Shown piece by piece: positions 49,912-60,428 of a DNA stretch of 64,000 nucleotides. Source of the stretch: Flavobacterium album (GTDB taxonomy: Bacteria; Bacteroidota; Bacteroidia; Flavobacteriales; Flavobacteriaceae); assembly GCF_003096035.1 (NCBI RefSeq), contig NZ_CP029186.1, forward strand, positions 310,001 to 374,000, written 5' to 3'. Made by a program: the position numbers and the translations under genes. The notes under the pieces are model-generated. The model had not been told where the DNA came from, searched no databases, and saw only the letters and a program-made list of their open reading frames with translations. Every line of letters starts with the position of its first letter. Position 1 is the first letter of the stretch.

Positions 49912-51093
49912 CTAATATTCGTCGTAATCGTCGCCAAAGTTAAAGGTAAGCGAGAAACGAAGTGTGTTTTCCAGCGGGTTGCGCACCTGTGAGGCTGAGA
50001 AGAGGTAAGACACGTCCACTTTTACCACGGTGTACTTAAAGCCGGCACCCAGTGAGAAGAATTTACGCGCACCTTTTTGCTGATTTTCGTTAAAGTAACC
50101 CAAACGAAGTGCAAACGAATCCTGGTACAGGTACTCGGCGCCCAGGGAATAGGTAACTTCTTTCAATTCTTCGCTCAGGCCGTCAGGGGCATCGCCAAAA
50201 GATTTAAAGATACCCGAAACCCAGTTGATATCATTGTACTCTTTCCTCGCCTGCTGGTATTCTTCAGAGGTTGTTTCACCATCATGGTTTTTATCAGGAT
50301 CCTGTGGTGTCGGAACCAATAGCTTTGTGATCTCGGCATTCACGCCAAGCTTGTTATATTCATCAAACATAAAATCGAACCCGCCGCCAAGCCTCATGTT
50401 GGCAGGAAGAAAGTTCGAGCTCAATGTTGGGTCGTTATCATAACTGATCTTCGGCCCCAGGTTCTGGAAATTGAAGCCAGCTCTCCAGCGACCGTTAAAA
50501 TCGCTGTACGCCACTTCTTCGGACTGGTAAAAACCCGCAACATCAAAAGCGAAGGTACTTGCCGCCTTTGAATCGCCGCCGCCTGATGCTTCAGGTATCC
50601 TTAAATTGGAACGGATATAGCGTGCAGCTACCGACATGGAGAACTGCTCATCCAGCTTCAGCGCATATGAAAAGTCGACCGCAAGCTCGTTAGGGTTCCG
50701 TGTTACCGGGATCTCATTCGGGTCGCCGGTCTGCCTTAGCTCTATATCGCCCAACCCAAAGTAACGGAGGCTTCCTGCAAAGGCACTCCTTTCGCTAAAC
50801 CTGTTGTAGTAGGTCAGCTGCCCAAGGGAAATATCGTTGGCAATATCAGTAAGATAAGGGGTATAGCCTACGGAAAGACCTTGCGACTTAAGCGCGAACG
50901 CATACTTGGCAGGGTTCCATTGCTGGGAAAAAACATCGGATGATGTGGCAACACCCTGGTCGCCCATCGCCGCTGCCCTGGCATCGGCCGCAATTAACAA
51001 AAACGGGACTCCTGTAGTAATTACCCTGTTACTTTGGGCTTTTGCCAACTGTACACCCAAAAGGCACAAGGCGAATAAGATTATCTTTTTCAT
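49912..51093 (-). CDS. porV: Type IX secretion outer-membrane shuttle protein PorV (LptO)
   Basis: A 393-residue outer-membrane beta-barrel with a signal peptide (ending QLAKAQ). The start ITTGVPFLLIAADARAAAMG and GVATSSDVFSQQWNPAKYAF are distinctive for PorV. It collects cargo from the translocon and hands it to PorU for removal of the C-terminal signal. The C-terminus ends with an aromatic-rich strand (LRFSLTFNFGDDYDEY). It lies directly downstream of porU on the same strand, 42 bases on, and cdd follows three bases later. Confidence 0.95.
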   Translation of the reverse strand: MKKIILFALCLLGVQLAKAQSNRVITTGVPFLLIAADARAAAMGDQGVATSSDVFSQQWNPAKYAFALKSQGLSVGYTPYLTDIANDISLGQLTYYNRFSERSAFAGSLRYFGLGDIELRQTGDPNEIPVTRNPNELAVDFSYALKLDEQFSMSVAARYIRSNLRIPEASGGGDSKAASTFAFDVAGFYQSEEVAYSDFNGRWRAGFNFQNLGPKISYDNDPTLSSNFLPANMRLGGGFDFMFDEYNKLGVNAEITKLLVPTPQDPDKNHDGETTSEEYQQARKEYNDINWVSGIFKSFGDAPDGLSEELKEVTYSLGAEYLYQDSFALRLGYFNENQQKGARKFFSLGAGFKYTVVKVDVSYLFSASQVRNPLENTLRFSLTFNFGDDYDEY

Positions 51094-51135
51094 TCTTTAT
51101 ATTAAAAATTTTAAAGGGAACAAATATAACGTTTT

Positions 51136-54100
51136 TTATAGCAATACAAGTTTTTCATATTTTTCAGCTGTTTTATTTGCCGAAGCCGACCTGACAGTGA
51201 GCTTATATATATACACGCCCTTGCCTATCCGGTCGCCAAAATCATCGCGTCCATCCCACTTGATGTCGCGGCACAAAAAGCCATCGGTAGTCACGGACTG
51301 GTTGATAGTCTTCACGATTTTACCGGTTACCGTAAATACCTGCACCTGCACATCCAGCGGCTCAAATGGCCTGTTGTGGGTAAACCAGAATTCGGTATAG
51401 CTCACAAAAGGGTTCGGGTAGTTGAGCACCTTATCCAGCTTAAGCACATCATCGCCTATCACCACAAACTGGATTTCAGCAGCTACCAGGTTATTATATA
51501 CATCCCACGCCTTAAAGGTAAGGGTATGCAGGCCTTTTTCAAGGTTAACAAATGGGAAACGTACTTTTCCCTGTTTGTAATTATCCATCTCGGTCTCGTA
51601 ATAATCGTTCATCACGAACGGATGGGTTTCGTCACCGTCCAGTATCCCTATTATATCGTGCCCAATGCCGCTTGCGGTGTTGATGCCGTGCTCGTCTTCC
51701 AGAAACGCCAGCAATATTGGCGATGCGTTGGTTATACCACCCGAAATGAAGGACTCATCATTCATGTACAGCCTTAGTTTGGGAGGCGCGGTGTCCGCAG
51801 CAGCATTCGGGTTCACGCCGCCTATCCTTATCATAGTATCGTAACCGTAATGGTCTTCCAGCACATTGTTCTTTTTGGAATAAAAGCTAACACGGCCATT
51901 GCCTACCGGAATGCGGATGTCCCTTGGCACAATGAAGCCGAACTCGAACTGCCCGTTGGTTACTGTTGCATTGCCCCGGAAGATCGTCTCGCCAAGCACC
52001 TTGAAATTCGTTATCTGGCCTTCATTGTCGTTATCCAATGTCGAACGGCTCATCTCCTTATCAAAAACCGTAACCTCAAGCTCTCCGTTATAGTTGCTGA
52101 GCATGCTGCCTCCCTCATCGGTAACGCGCCCGCCTAATTTCACATAGGCCAGTGATTGCAATACATCTGAAGTTGGGCTTAGAGGCTGGTCGTTAACTTC
52201 GGTAAGCACGATCTTTGGCTGAGGGATAGCCATTTTAAGCGCGGGATCCCCTATAAAAGCCACCTGCCTTACCTCTCTTGAAGGCAAAGACTGCTTTGTC
52301 TGCATCAGCGCTTCGGCCATTGTTGGGTATATACCATCGTTAGTAAAGGCATAGAGTTTACCGCAAAAAGTTTTATTGAGGCTGTAAGCCGCCCCAGTAT
52401 AGATAGAACGCGTTGTCGTAACCATGGCTATAGCTCCCCCGGCAGGATTCCAGTAAAGATATTCCCCTACGGTTGGGCGATAAGGGTTGTCAAACTTGGT
52501 GAGCTCGCAAGTTGCGGTTACAAACAATGGATATTTATATTTATTGGTAAGGTTCTGTGCATCTGTTTTTTCAAAAATACGCTCCGAAGCCATACCGTCT
52601 TCGCCCCCATGGCCAAGGTAATTAACCACCAACGCCCCATAGTTGATTGCCCTGATGATCTGTTCCTTTGCTTCCGGGTAGCGCTGCCCACCCGCAGAAG
52701 CTTGCTGCACAAAAGCATCGGAATGTATTTTCCTAACATTTACAAACGGCCTGTTATCATGCAGCAAGTCATATACCAGTTCCATTTGTGGTATAAAAGC
52801 CTGCCCGACATTATCAAGGTCATCGGTTATCATTATATATTCATTGCGCCACCTTCCATACGACTCAGCTGCTTTGTACTCAAACACCTTGTTTACCATC
52901 TCGTCGGCCTGCGTCTTGTCATTTACCAGCATCCTCCCTATCGCGAGGTCTAGCCTGTCGGAACTTCCGCCACCAAAATCCATCCTGCCTTCCGTAGGAT
53001 CCATAAATCCAAAGAAGTCATCGGAAACAAAAGTATTTACCGTACTATAATTATTATCCGGATTAACAGGCACAGGATCAAATGCCTGAAATGAGGGGAC
53101 AATATTGCCGTTATTCGGTATCCGGTCTTTATAATCAAAAGAGGCATCCCCAAAAAGGTTGACATATTTTATTCTTTTGCTGACCGAAGAGGCATTAAAA
53201 TAAATGTATTTGATAAAATTCCGTATGGCTCCTACATCTTGCTTGCCGGATGAAAACTCCTGGTAAATATTCTCGAGGTTTACCACTTTTACATTGAGTC
53301 CGGAATTGGTGCGGTGGTAGCCGGCCAGTTTTTCGGCAGAAGCATTAAGAAATGCCGGTGTCACTATAAGGTAATCCACATCTTCAAAAGCCCCTTGTGC
53401 ATTACGGAATATCGTGCCCTTCAGGTTTTGGTTGGCTACTTTCGGCCTGCCTTCCCTAAGCGGGGTATAATAATCTGACGGGACAAGTGCAATATACTGC
53501 CGCACTTCGCCAAGCGTTGCCTTAAATGCAAACTGGCTTTGCCCTCCATCATTGATTATTTTAGAAGCGTCATATATATTGGTGATATCCCACACTTCTT
53601 TTATTCCCGAGGCATTAGACATATTATATTGTATCACACCAACATTACTGGCGGCATCATTGTACCGGAACCGGAACTGCTTACCATTACCCTGAAGCTT
53701 CCTTTTTGCTTTCAGTATAATATAATCGAGCCAGGCATTAGAACCAGGTACACCGTTGTTATTATAGGCAAGCTTTACCGTTATGGCACCACCGGAGGGG
53801 GTAAAAGTTCCTGTTAGTACTTTCCCATCTACCGCAGCGGCATTTTCCGGGGTAAGGGGTAAACTGATTGTTCCAATTGCCTGATCATTAGCAGTAACTA
53901 CCATTGACGTTGCTGAACCTGAAGCCGCTGCTGCACTAACAATTACAGTAACGGGGCCGCTATCAATATCCTGGATATTAAAATCGAAGCTCTGCTCATT
54001 CTCTACATTAAACTGTTCCCCGTGCCATTTGCGCCCAAGCCTCGCAATATTCACAAGGTCTTTTTCATGATAAAGATATTCGTCAAAATTTGAAGTGATA

Positions 54101-54990
54101 ACATTGGGCGCAGCAGCCGGCAGTCCCTGCGGTGTTATCCTTTTGCCATTGGCGCCGCCGGCAGTAACGTAATAATAGGACTTATCTACAAAAAGGTTGT
54201 TGTGTGTACCGCTTTCGGCATTCCAGTTATCGACACCTTCGGCGTAAAACAGTATGTAATCGCTGCTGCCGAACGATCCGTCTTCTTCCCCTATTACCTC
54301 GATCGCATTCTCGGCAAGGTCCGACGGATATTCTGTTGCATTGAGCAATGGCACCATCCTGCCGCCGTTGCCATATATTTTAATGGTGCGGGGGTCAACG
54401 TTCACATTCATCCCCAGGCTTTGCAGGAAGGAGCGCGTAACTTTATATACTCCGGACTTTTCGACATAAAATCTATACCAGTCGCCTGTTGCAAGTACGG
54501 AATTTTCAATCACGTCGAAATCGGCGCCATCCCTGAAGGCCGAACGCCCAGCGTTGAAACCGAACGAGTAAGTGAATGACTTTACACGCTTGTAGCTGCT
54601 TCCATCCTTAATTATAGGAGAAAGTGTGATCGAGGCATACCACTGGTCACGTGCTTTTGACGAAGCCAGCTTTGCATTAACGGATGCAGGCAGCGCCGTA
54701 GAAAGTGTACCTAGCTGTGCAACAGTCATACTTTCATATACGATATTGGTAATGGTAAGTGAGTTAGGGTCGGCTGCCGCGCTTACCGGGAGGTTGTTCT
54801 GGAAGAAAAGCTGCTTTCTTGAAGAATCATAGCTGGTATTCTCGATCTGGAACTGGGGAATGGATATCTGGGTAGTGCCAATAAGCGACTTTACATTGTC
54901 TGTCCATTCCAAAACCACTTCCCCCCTCTGCTGTCCGAAAGACAACAAAGAACTAAGCAGTACAAAAAATAGTATTCTCTTTTTCATCAT
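51136..54990 (-). CDS. porU: Type IX secretion system sortase PorU
   Basis: About 1284 residues from the ATG at 54990; a GTG two codons earlier is less likely. A gingipain-type (C25) cysteine protease that cuts off the C-terminal signal of T9SS cargo. The catalytic His is 794 in VVNYLGHGGEDGMAS and Cys is 828 in FVTATCELTKFDNP. The N-terminal part includes the TGDWYRFYVEKSGVYKVTRS gingipain-propeptide-like region. The C-terminus LNYPNPFVSYTEFWFTHNRP, with GKIVKTI and GKGVYIYKL, is itself a sorting-domain-like fold. Divergent from gldJ and upstream of porV. Confidence 0.96.
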   Translation of the reverse strand: MMKKRILFFVLLSSLLSFGQQRGEVVLEWTDNVKSLIGTTQISIPQFQIENTSYDSSRKQLFFQNNLPVSAAADPNSLTITNIVYESMTVAQLGTLSTALPASVNAKLASSKARDQWYASITLSPIIKDGSSYKRVKSFTYSFGFNAGRSAFRDGADFDVIENSVLATGDWYRFYVEKSGVYKVTRSFLQSLGMNVNVDPRTIKIYGNGGRMVPLLNATEYPSDLAENAIEVIGEEDGSFGSSDYILFYAEGVDNWNAESGTHNNLFVDKSYYYVTAGGANGKRITPQGLPAAAPNVITSNFDEYLYHEKDLVNIARLGRKWHGEQFNVENEQSFDFNIQDIDSGPVTVIVSAAAASGSATSMVVTANDQAIGTISLPLTPENAAAVDGKVLTGTFTPSGGAITVKLAYNNNGVPGSNAWLDYIILKAKRKLQGNGKQFRFRYNDAASNVGVIQYNMSNASGIKEVWDITNIYDASKIINDGGQSQFAFKATLGEVRQYIALVPSDYYTPLREGRPKVANQNLKGTIFRNAQGAFEDVDYLIVTPAFLNASAEKLAGYHRTNSGLNVKVVNLENIYQEFSSGKQDVGAIRNFIKYIYFNASSVSKRIKYVNLFGDASFDYKDRIPNNGNIVPSFQAFDPVPVNPDNNYSTVNTFVSDDFFGFMDPTEGRMDFGGGSSDRLDLAIGRMLVNDKTQADEMVNKVFEYKAAESYGRWRNEYIMITDDLDNVGQAFIPQMELVYDLLHDNRPFVNVRKIHSDAFVQQASAGGQRYPEAKEQIIRAINYGALVVNYLGHGGEDGMASERIFEKTDAQNLTNKYKYPLFVTATCELTKFDNPYRPTVGEYLYWNPAGGAIAMVTTTRSIYTGAAYSLNKTFCGKLYAFTNDGIYPTMAEALMQTKQSLPSREVRQVAFIGDPALKMAIPQPKIVLTEVNDQPLSPTSDVLQSLAYVKLGGRVTDEGGSMLSNYNGELEVTVFDKEMSRSTLDNDNEGQITNFKVLGETIFRGNATVTNGQFEFGFIVPRDIRIPVGNGRVSFYSKKNNVLEDHYGYDTMIRIGGVNPNAAADTAPPKLRLYMNDESFISGGITNASPILLAFLEDEHGINTASGIGHDIIGILDGDETHPFVMNDYYETEMDNYKQGKVRFPFVNLEKGLHTLTFKAWDVYNNLVAAEIQFVVIGDDVLKLDKVLNYPNPFVSYTEFWFTHNRPFEPLDVQVQVFTVTGKIVKTINQSVTTDGFLCRDIKWDGRDDFGDRIGKGVYIYKLTVRSASANKTAEKYEKLVLL

Positions 54991-55192
54991 TGACACAACG
55001 CAGATAGCAGCAATATATTACTGCATCGGTAATTTTTTTTATACAATCTACCTGCAATATTACTTTAAAAAGCCCGTTATTGAAAAAGACATTTAACTTA
55101 ATTTTGGAATTTAATTAAAAATTTTCAAAACGTGTTGCGGTTTAATGGTTAATTATTATATTGCGCCACGAAATTTATTTACCTACAGAAAG

Positions 55193-56869
55193 ATGAAAGT
55201 TAACAAAATCACGGCTTTAAAATTGTTAATCGCATTGGCGATAACTGTTGGTTTTACCGGATGCAGCAAGAAAGGTAACAGCGGTAACACTTCCACTGCT
55301 ACGGGTTGGAAGATCAACGACAAGAAAGGTGGTTTCCAGCACAACTCCAAGTACAAACAGCAGGAAGCTGCTCCCGGACTTGTAGAAGTAGAAGGAGGAA
55401 CGTTTACCATGGGCAGGGTTCAGGATGATGTTATGCATGATTGGAACAACACTCCAACGCAACAGCACGTCCAGTCTTTCTATATGGATGAGACTGAGGT
55501 TACCAATGTAATGTACATGGAATACCTTGACTGGTTGAAGAGGGTTTTCCCTCCAACTGAAGAAAACTATAAAAACATCTATGTAGGTGCACTTCCTGAT
55601 ACACTGGTATGGAGGAGCGCCCTTGGATATAATGAAACTATGACCAACAACTACCTGAGGCACCCGGCATACAGCAACTACCCTGTTGTAGGCGTTAACT
55701 GGATCCAGGCTGTTGAGTTTAGCAAATGGAGGACAGACCGCGTTAACGAGGCTGTTCTTGAAAAAGAAGGCTACCTTAAAAGGGATGCCAAAGTTACTGA
55801 CGTAAATGCAGAAACTACTTTCAGCACTGAGTCATACCTTGAAAGCCCTACTAAAAGTATGGGTGGCAACGAGGAGATCGTGCTAAAAGGGCCAAGGAAC
55901 AAACTGGCTTCTAAAGAAGGCGCTACCAACGTATATGCACAAAGGACTTCAGGGCTTATCCTTCCTGAGTACAGGCTTCCAACCGAGGCTGAGTGGGAAT
56001 ATGCTGCCGTTGCACTTGTAGGTAACCGTGAGTACAACCTGTACAGGGGTAACAAAAAATATCCTTGGAAAGGCCAATACACCCGTAACTCAAAACGCCA
56101 GTCTAAAGGTGACCAGCTTGCTAACTTTAAGCAAGGTAAAGGTGACTACGGCGGAATTGCAGGATGGTCTGATGACAATGCAGATATCACTGCTCCGGCT
56201 AAATCATATCCGCCAAACGATTTCGGCCTTTATGACATGGCAGGAAACGTTGCAGAATGGGTAGCTGACGTTTACCGTCCTATCGTAGATGATGAAGCAA
56301 ACGACTTCAACTACTACAGGGGTAACGTTTACATGAAAAACAAAATAGGCGAAGACGGAAGGGCTGAGCTTGTAACTTCTGAAACTATCGAATATGATAC
56401 GCTTTCTAACGGAAGGATACAGTACAGGAACCTGCCAGGCCAGATTGCCCAGACTCAGGTAACCTCTGAAGATACTTACCTAAGGCAGAACTATACCAAA
56501 TCTGACAACAGGAACTTCAGGGATGGTGACAGGCAGTCTACACGTTACTTTGATTTCGGAGCTTCCGAAGAAGAAGCCACAGCAGCAACTAAAGATGCCG
56601 AAAGGATGTACCATTCTCCAAAGCACCTTGTGTCAAAAGACAGCCTTGGCAACATGGTAAGGGCTTATGACAAGTCTTCAAAAAGGACTACGCTTATCAA
56701 CGATAACGTAAGGGTATACAAAGGTGGCTCATGGAGAGACCGTGCTTACTGGCTCGACCCTGCACAAAGGAGGTACTTCCCTCAGGATATGGCAACAGAC
56801 TATATTGGTTTCCGTTGCGCAATGTCTAAAGTAGGCCCTAAATCAAGCAAAAAGTCAGCAAGAAACTAA
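55193..56869 (+). CDS. gldJ: Gliding motility lipoprotein GldJ
   Basis: 558 residues from the ATG at 55193; a start 48 bases upstream would bury the signal peptide. Lipobox TVGFTGC with Cys24. The body is a formylglycine-generating-enzyme-like (sulfatase-modifying) domain: VEVEGGTFTMGRVQDDVMHD, DETEVTNVMYMEYLDWL, RLPTEAEWEYAAVAL, GNVAEWVADVY and GGSWRDRAYWLDPAQRRYFP-type end. GldJ is required for gliding and type IX secretion in F. johnsoniae and forms helical tracks in the cell envelope (established knowledge). Divergent from porU; followed by a strong terminator. Confidence 0.97.
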   Translation: MKVNKITALKLLIALAITVGFTGCSKKGNSGNTSTATGWKINDKKGGFQHNSKYKQQEAAPGLVEVEGGTFTMGRVQDDVMHDWNNTPTQQHVQSFYMDETEVTNVMYMEYLDWLKRVFPPTEENYKNIYVGALPDTLVWRSALGYNETMTNNYLRHPAYSNYPVVGVNWIQAVEFSKWRTDRVNEAVLEKEGYLKRDAKVTDVNAETTFSTESYLESPTKSMGGNEEIVLKGPRNKLASKEGATNVYAQRTSGLILPEYRLPTEAEWEYAAVALVGNREYNLYRGNKKYPWKGQYTRNSKRQSKGDQLANFKQGKGDYGGIAGWSDDNADITAPAKSYPPNDFGLYDMAGNVAEWVADVYRPIVDDEANDFNYYRGNVYMKNKIGEDGRAELVTSETIEYDTLSNGRIQYRNLPGQIAQTQVTSEDTYLRQNYTKSDNRNFRDGDRQSTRYFDFGASEEEATAATKDAERMYHSPKHLVSKDSLGNMVRAYDKSSKRTTLINDNVRVYKGGSWRDRAYWLDPAQRRYFPQDMATDYIGFRCAMSKVGPKSSKKSARN

Positions 56870-56894
56870 ACCAGTTTTTATAACAGAATACAAT

Positions 56895-56926
56895 AAAAGC
56901 CCTATCTTAGGGCTTTTATTTTTTTA
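56895..56926 (+). terminator. gldJ terminator
   Basis: Stem AAAAGCCCTA (56895-56904) / TAGGGCTTTT (56908-56917), three-base loop, then ATTTTTTTA. Lies between gldJ and murF, so murF may depend on read-through or its own promoter. Confidence 0.92.
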
Positions 56927-56935
56927 TATACTCAT

Positions 56936-58213
56936 ATGGAAATCCAGGAACTCTACAGCTATTTTCTGCAATGCAGCGCCATATCGACCGACACACGAAA
57001 AATTGAGCCGGGAAGTTTATTCGTAGCCTTAAAGGGCGATAATTTCGATGCCAATTCGTTCGCGGAAGAGGCGCTAAAAAAAGGTGCCCGTTATGTGGTG
57101 ATAGACAATGCGGATTATAAATTGGGAAACGAAATGCTGTTGGTAAACAATAGTCTGGAAGCCCTTCAGCAATTGGCCAATTACCACAGGAAAGAGCTCG
57201 GCCTGCCGGTTATAGCGCTTACCGGAAGCAATGGCAAGACAACCACCAAGGAGCTTATCAATGCGGTGCTTTCGCAATCGTATACCACAAAAGCTACTGT
57301 AGGCAACCTGAACAACCACATAGGCGTTCCCCTTACCCTGCTCTCTTTTACAAAGGAAACGGAGATAGGCATTGTAGAAATGGGTGCCAACCACCAGAAA
57401 GAGATCGGGTTTTTATGCAGCCTTGCCGAACCAAATTTTGGTTACATTACCAATTTTGGGAAGGCCCATCTTGAAGGCTTTGGCGGGTATGAAGGCGTTA
57501 TAAAGGGTAAAAGCGAATTGTACCAGTACCTGGAACAAAATACCAAAACTGCTTTTGTCAACCTGGACGATGCCATACAAAACGAAAAAACGGAGAAGCT
57601 GCCACGATTCACATTTGCCGTTGACAACTATAATTGCGATGTAAGGATAGAGAGCTTTGGCGACGGCCAGATGGTTACAATTGGGTATAATGGCATGGAG
57701 ATCCGGTCAAATCTTATCGGCTCCTATAATGCGCCGAACATAAGTGCTGCTATAGCCATAGGTGTCTATTTTAAGGTAAGCAATGAGAAAATAAAAGCCG
57801 CTATTGAAGGCTACATCCCTTCTAACAACCGCTCGCAGCTTATTGAAAAGAACGGGAACAAGATCATATTAGACGCTTATAATGCTAACCCCAGCAGCAT
57901 GGCCGCTGCTATAGCCAACTTAAGGCAGATGAAGGGTGACAAGGTTGCCATACTGGGGGATATGTTCGAATTAGGAACTGAAAGCCCTGAAGAGCATAAA
58001 AAGATCGCATTACTTCTTGCTCCGGAAGACGATATCGAAACCTATTTTGTAGGGAAGGATTTTTATAATAACCGCATCGAAAAATCGCACCTGCATTTCT
58101 TTGAAAGCTATGACAGCCTTAAAAACCATTTCCCACAGGCCTTAAAAAATAAAACCATATTAATAAAAGGCTCGCGCGGCATGGCCCTGGAAAGGGTGCT
58201 GGAATTACTGTAA
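56936..58213 (+). CDS. murF: UDP-N-acetylmuramoyl-tripeptide--D-alanyl-D-alanine ligase
   Basis: A 425-residue Mur ligase that adds D-Ala-D-Ala to the peptidoglycan precursor in the cytoplasm. N-terminal AISTDTRKIEPGSLFVALKG, ATP-binding VIALTGSNGKTTTKELINAV, then VGNLNNHIGVPLTLLSF, EMGANHQKEI, and the C-terminal DAYNANPSSMAAAIANL and ILGDMFELG. All are typical of MurF rather than MurE. Starts just ten bases behind the gldJ terminator. Confidence 0.96.
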   Translation: MEIQELYSYFLQCSAISTDTRKIEPGSLFVALKGDNFDANSFAEEALKKGARYVVIDNADYKLGNEMLLVNNSLEALQQLANYHRKELGLPVIALTGSNGKTTTKELINAVLSQSYTTKATVGNLNNHIGVPLTLLSFTKETEIGIVEMGANHQKEIGFLCSLAEPNFGYITNFGKAHLEGFGGYEGVIKGKSELYQYLEQNTKTAFVNLDDAIQNEKTEKLPRFTFAVDNYNCDVRIESFGDGQMVTIGYNGMEIRSNLIGSYNAPNISAAIAIGVYFKVSNEKIKAAIEGYIPSNNRSQLIEKNGNKIILDAYNANPSSMAAAIANLRQMKGDKVAILGDMFELGTESPEEHKKIALLLAPEDDIETYFVGKDFYNNRIEKSHLHFFESYDSLKNHFPQALKNKTILIKGSRGMALERVLELL

Positions 58214-58402
58214 TGTATTCCAATTCTCTAATTTTTTGAAACAGTGTCTTTCTGTAATGCTACAGAAGTATCGTAAAATGCTTTAGTTAAATAAATACCT
58301 AATAAGGGGGATAGTACGTATTATTATTACAATTATCTTTAGAAGATTATTAACAGGCATTTATTTACTAAAAAAGCATTCTAACCTTTAAACTGTTTTA
58401 AA

Positions 58403-60358
58403 ATGAAAAAGCTTGCAACCATAATTTTTATTTTCTTCGGAACAACACTTATGGCCCAAAATGCCTATTATGATGCATTGGCTATTAGCCAAAGTCTGGA
58501 TGCGCAAAATCAATTTGGGCCAGATCAATTCTATATACTCGGTAAATATTTTGATAATTCTCCGGAAATAGCCCGGGAAATTTCGACCAATCCCTTCCTC
58601 AAAAAATATTTTAATCCCGAAGCCAAATCGCTTGACCGTGGAGCGCAAACCGGGAATCCGAAGAGGAATGTAAGCAATTACATGAAAGGTGTTGATGTAA
58701 CACAATTTGCCAATGTACTGAGTGATATAATGATTGAACATGCTAAAGATGAACTCACTGTTGCATTCTTCAACAGGTTTCAGAAATTTATTGAAGAGCA
58801 TGAGGAATTTAAGATGCTTTTCCCAAAAACGGCAGCTAACTTCAATAATCTGCTTTTTTACAAATATTCAGAAATGCTTCCCTCCCTGCGCACAAGCTTT
58901 TTTGAAGACCTTAACCAAATAACCTACAGAATTGACGATGTACTGCTGCTGCCTAAATACAGGGACCTGCTTAATAATTTTCCGGAAGTTTCGGTAACTA
59001 TAGCCTCCCTGCGCCTCATTCACGATCTCGAAACAGGCAATTCTAACGCGGCCCAACTGATAAGTGAATTCGCTAAACTTAAACAATGGGAAACAGCAAC
59101 TTCAAAGGGCATGAAAAATATGGCTAACAGCCTTCGTGTTGCAGCGATTTTTTCGGAAAGCCTTAGATCCGGTGCGAATCCAATATCAGATAACGATGCA
59201 GGATTGTGGATAACTCCAAAAGAGATAAAAGAATTTGTTGGCAATACAGATGCCTTTACAATATACCTCGGGTTGATCTACCAGCAATTTAAGGTAAATA
59301 AAATACAATTTGAGGTTGGGGATACTGCACCAAAAGCATTCATTTCATTAATTGACAACAATATGGCGACAATAGAAGTAATGAAAAATAAAGTTATTGA
59401 TTTTATTGCACTGGCAGATAAAGTAAATGCGAACTTCAGGGTTGTGAATCGCAAAACAAATCTTAGTGAAGAAATTACAGATGATGAGATATACAATTAT
59501 ATTACCCTGTCAATAGATGTCATTGACTATTCCTTTGGTATAGTCCAGCTTTTCGATAAAAACATAGATAGCGGCAATTTCCTGACTATACCGAGGGCTG
59601 CCAATAATCTGTATAAGGACATTTACAGTAAGGAATATAACCAGGCTGTGGTGCATGCATTTGATATTTTCTTAGAACTTAACAGACTGATAGGCCATTC
59701 GGCGAATGATGACAAAATCAAAAAAGTTAACAAAGACTTTTTTGACTATATAGAAAAAGCACGGCCTTATGCCCTTTTTATGGCTAATATGGTAAACGCC
59801 CAAAGCGATGCCGAAATAAAGGCCGCACTGGATAACCTGATATTGCCGGTGGGAAGCTCTTCGGTAAAAAAATATTCTACTTATAATTTAGCATTTCAAT
59901 CGTATTTAGGAGCACGATTTACTACCGGTGGCACCCGCCCTTTGCAAAGCTCGTGGAACGACAGCTTTGGGGTAAGTGCACCTGTAGGCGTTTCTATAAG
60001 CCATGGCCTTGGAAAAGGCGGTGCTGTTTCACTGTTTGTCCCGCTGATAGACCTTGGGGCAATAGTAGATTACAAGCTCAGTTCTGACACAACGGGCGAG
60101 GGAGAAACAGTTCAAAAAGATTACAAAATAGAGCTTGGGCAGCTATTCTCTCCGGGGGCTTACCTGGTTTATGGCCTGCCATGGAATATTCCGCTATCAC
60201 TTGGTTTTGGTGGGCAGTATGGCCCGGGCCTGTCAAAAATAGATACAACCGATGGTGCTATTGCCGAAAATCCGTACTGGAGATGGAGCGCCTTCCTTTC
60301 AGTAGATATTCCATTATTCAATTTAGGCAACAAGTCGAAAACCAAAAAGATAGATTAA
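58403..60358 (+). CDS. Exported protein of unknown function, probable C-terminal outer-membrane barrel
   Basis: A 651-residue protein with a signal peptide (MKKLATIIFIFFGTTLMAQ). Residues to about 480 are mostly helical with no motif recognised. The last ~160 residues change character: alternating hydrophobic/glycine strands (YLGARFTTGGTRPLQSSW, GVSISHGLGKGGAVSLFVPL, GAYLVYGLPWNIPLSLGFGG, WRWSAFLSVDIPLFNLGNKS) that look like outer-membrane beta-strands. No sorting domain. It is preceded by a 189-bp gap and followed after 70 bases by the cyclase-like gene. No family name can be given. Confidence 0.7.
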   Translation: MKKLATIIFIFFGTTLMAQNAYYDALAISQSLDAQNQFGPDQFYILGKYFDNSPEIAREISTNPFLKKYFNPEAKSLDRGAQTGNPKRNVSNYMKGVDVTQFANVLSDIMIEHAKDELTVAFFNRFQKFIEEHEEFKMLFPKTAANFNNLLFYKYSEMLPSLRTSFFEDLNQITYRIDDVLLLPKYRDLLNNFPEVSVTIASLRLIHDLETGNSNAAQLISEFAKLKQWETATSKGMKNMANSLRVAAIFSESLRSGANPISDNDAGLWITPKEIKEFVGNTDAFTIYLGLIYQQFKVNKIQFEVGDTAPKAFISLIDNNMATIEVMKNKVIDFIALADKVNANFRVVNRKTNLSEEITDDEIYNYITLSIDVIDYSFGIVQLFDKNIDSGNFLTIPRAANNLYKDIYSKEYNQAVVHAFDIFLELNRLIGHSANDDKIKKVNKDFFDYIEKARPYALFMANMVNAQSDAEIKAALDNLILPVGSSSVKKYSTYNLAFQSYLGARFTTGGTRPLQSSWNDSFGVSAPVGVSISHGLGKGGAVSLFVPLIDLGAIVDYKLSSDTTGEGETVQKDYKIELGQLFSPGAYLVYGLPWNIPLSLGFGGQYGPGLSKIDTTDGAIAENPYWRWSAFLSVDIPLFNLGNKSKTKKID

Positions 60359-60428
60359 AATCTAACAGAAATTTAGAATCCTGTCGTGCTTTATTTCGTT
60401 ATTTTTGGAAGTATCCTAATTATCATAA

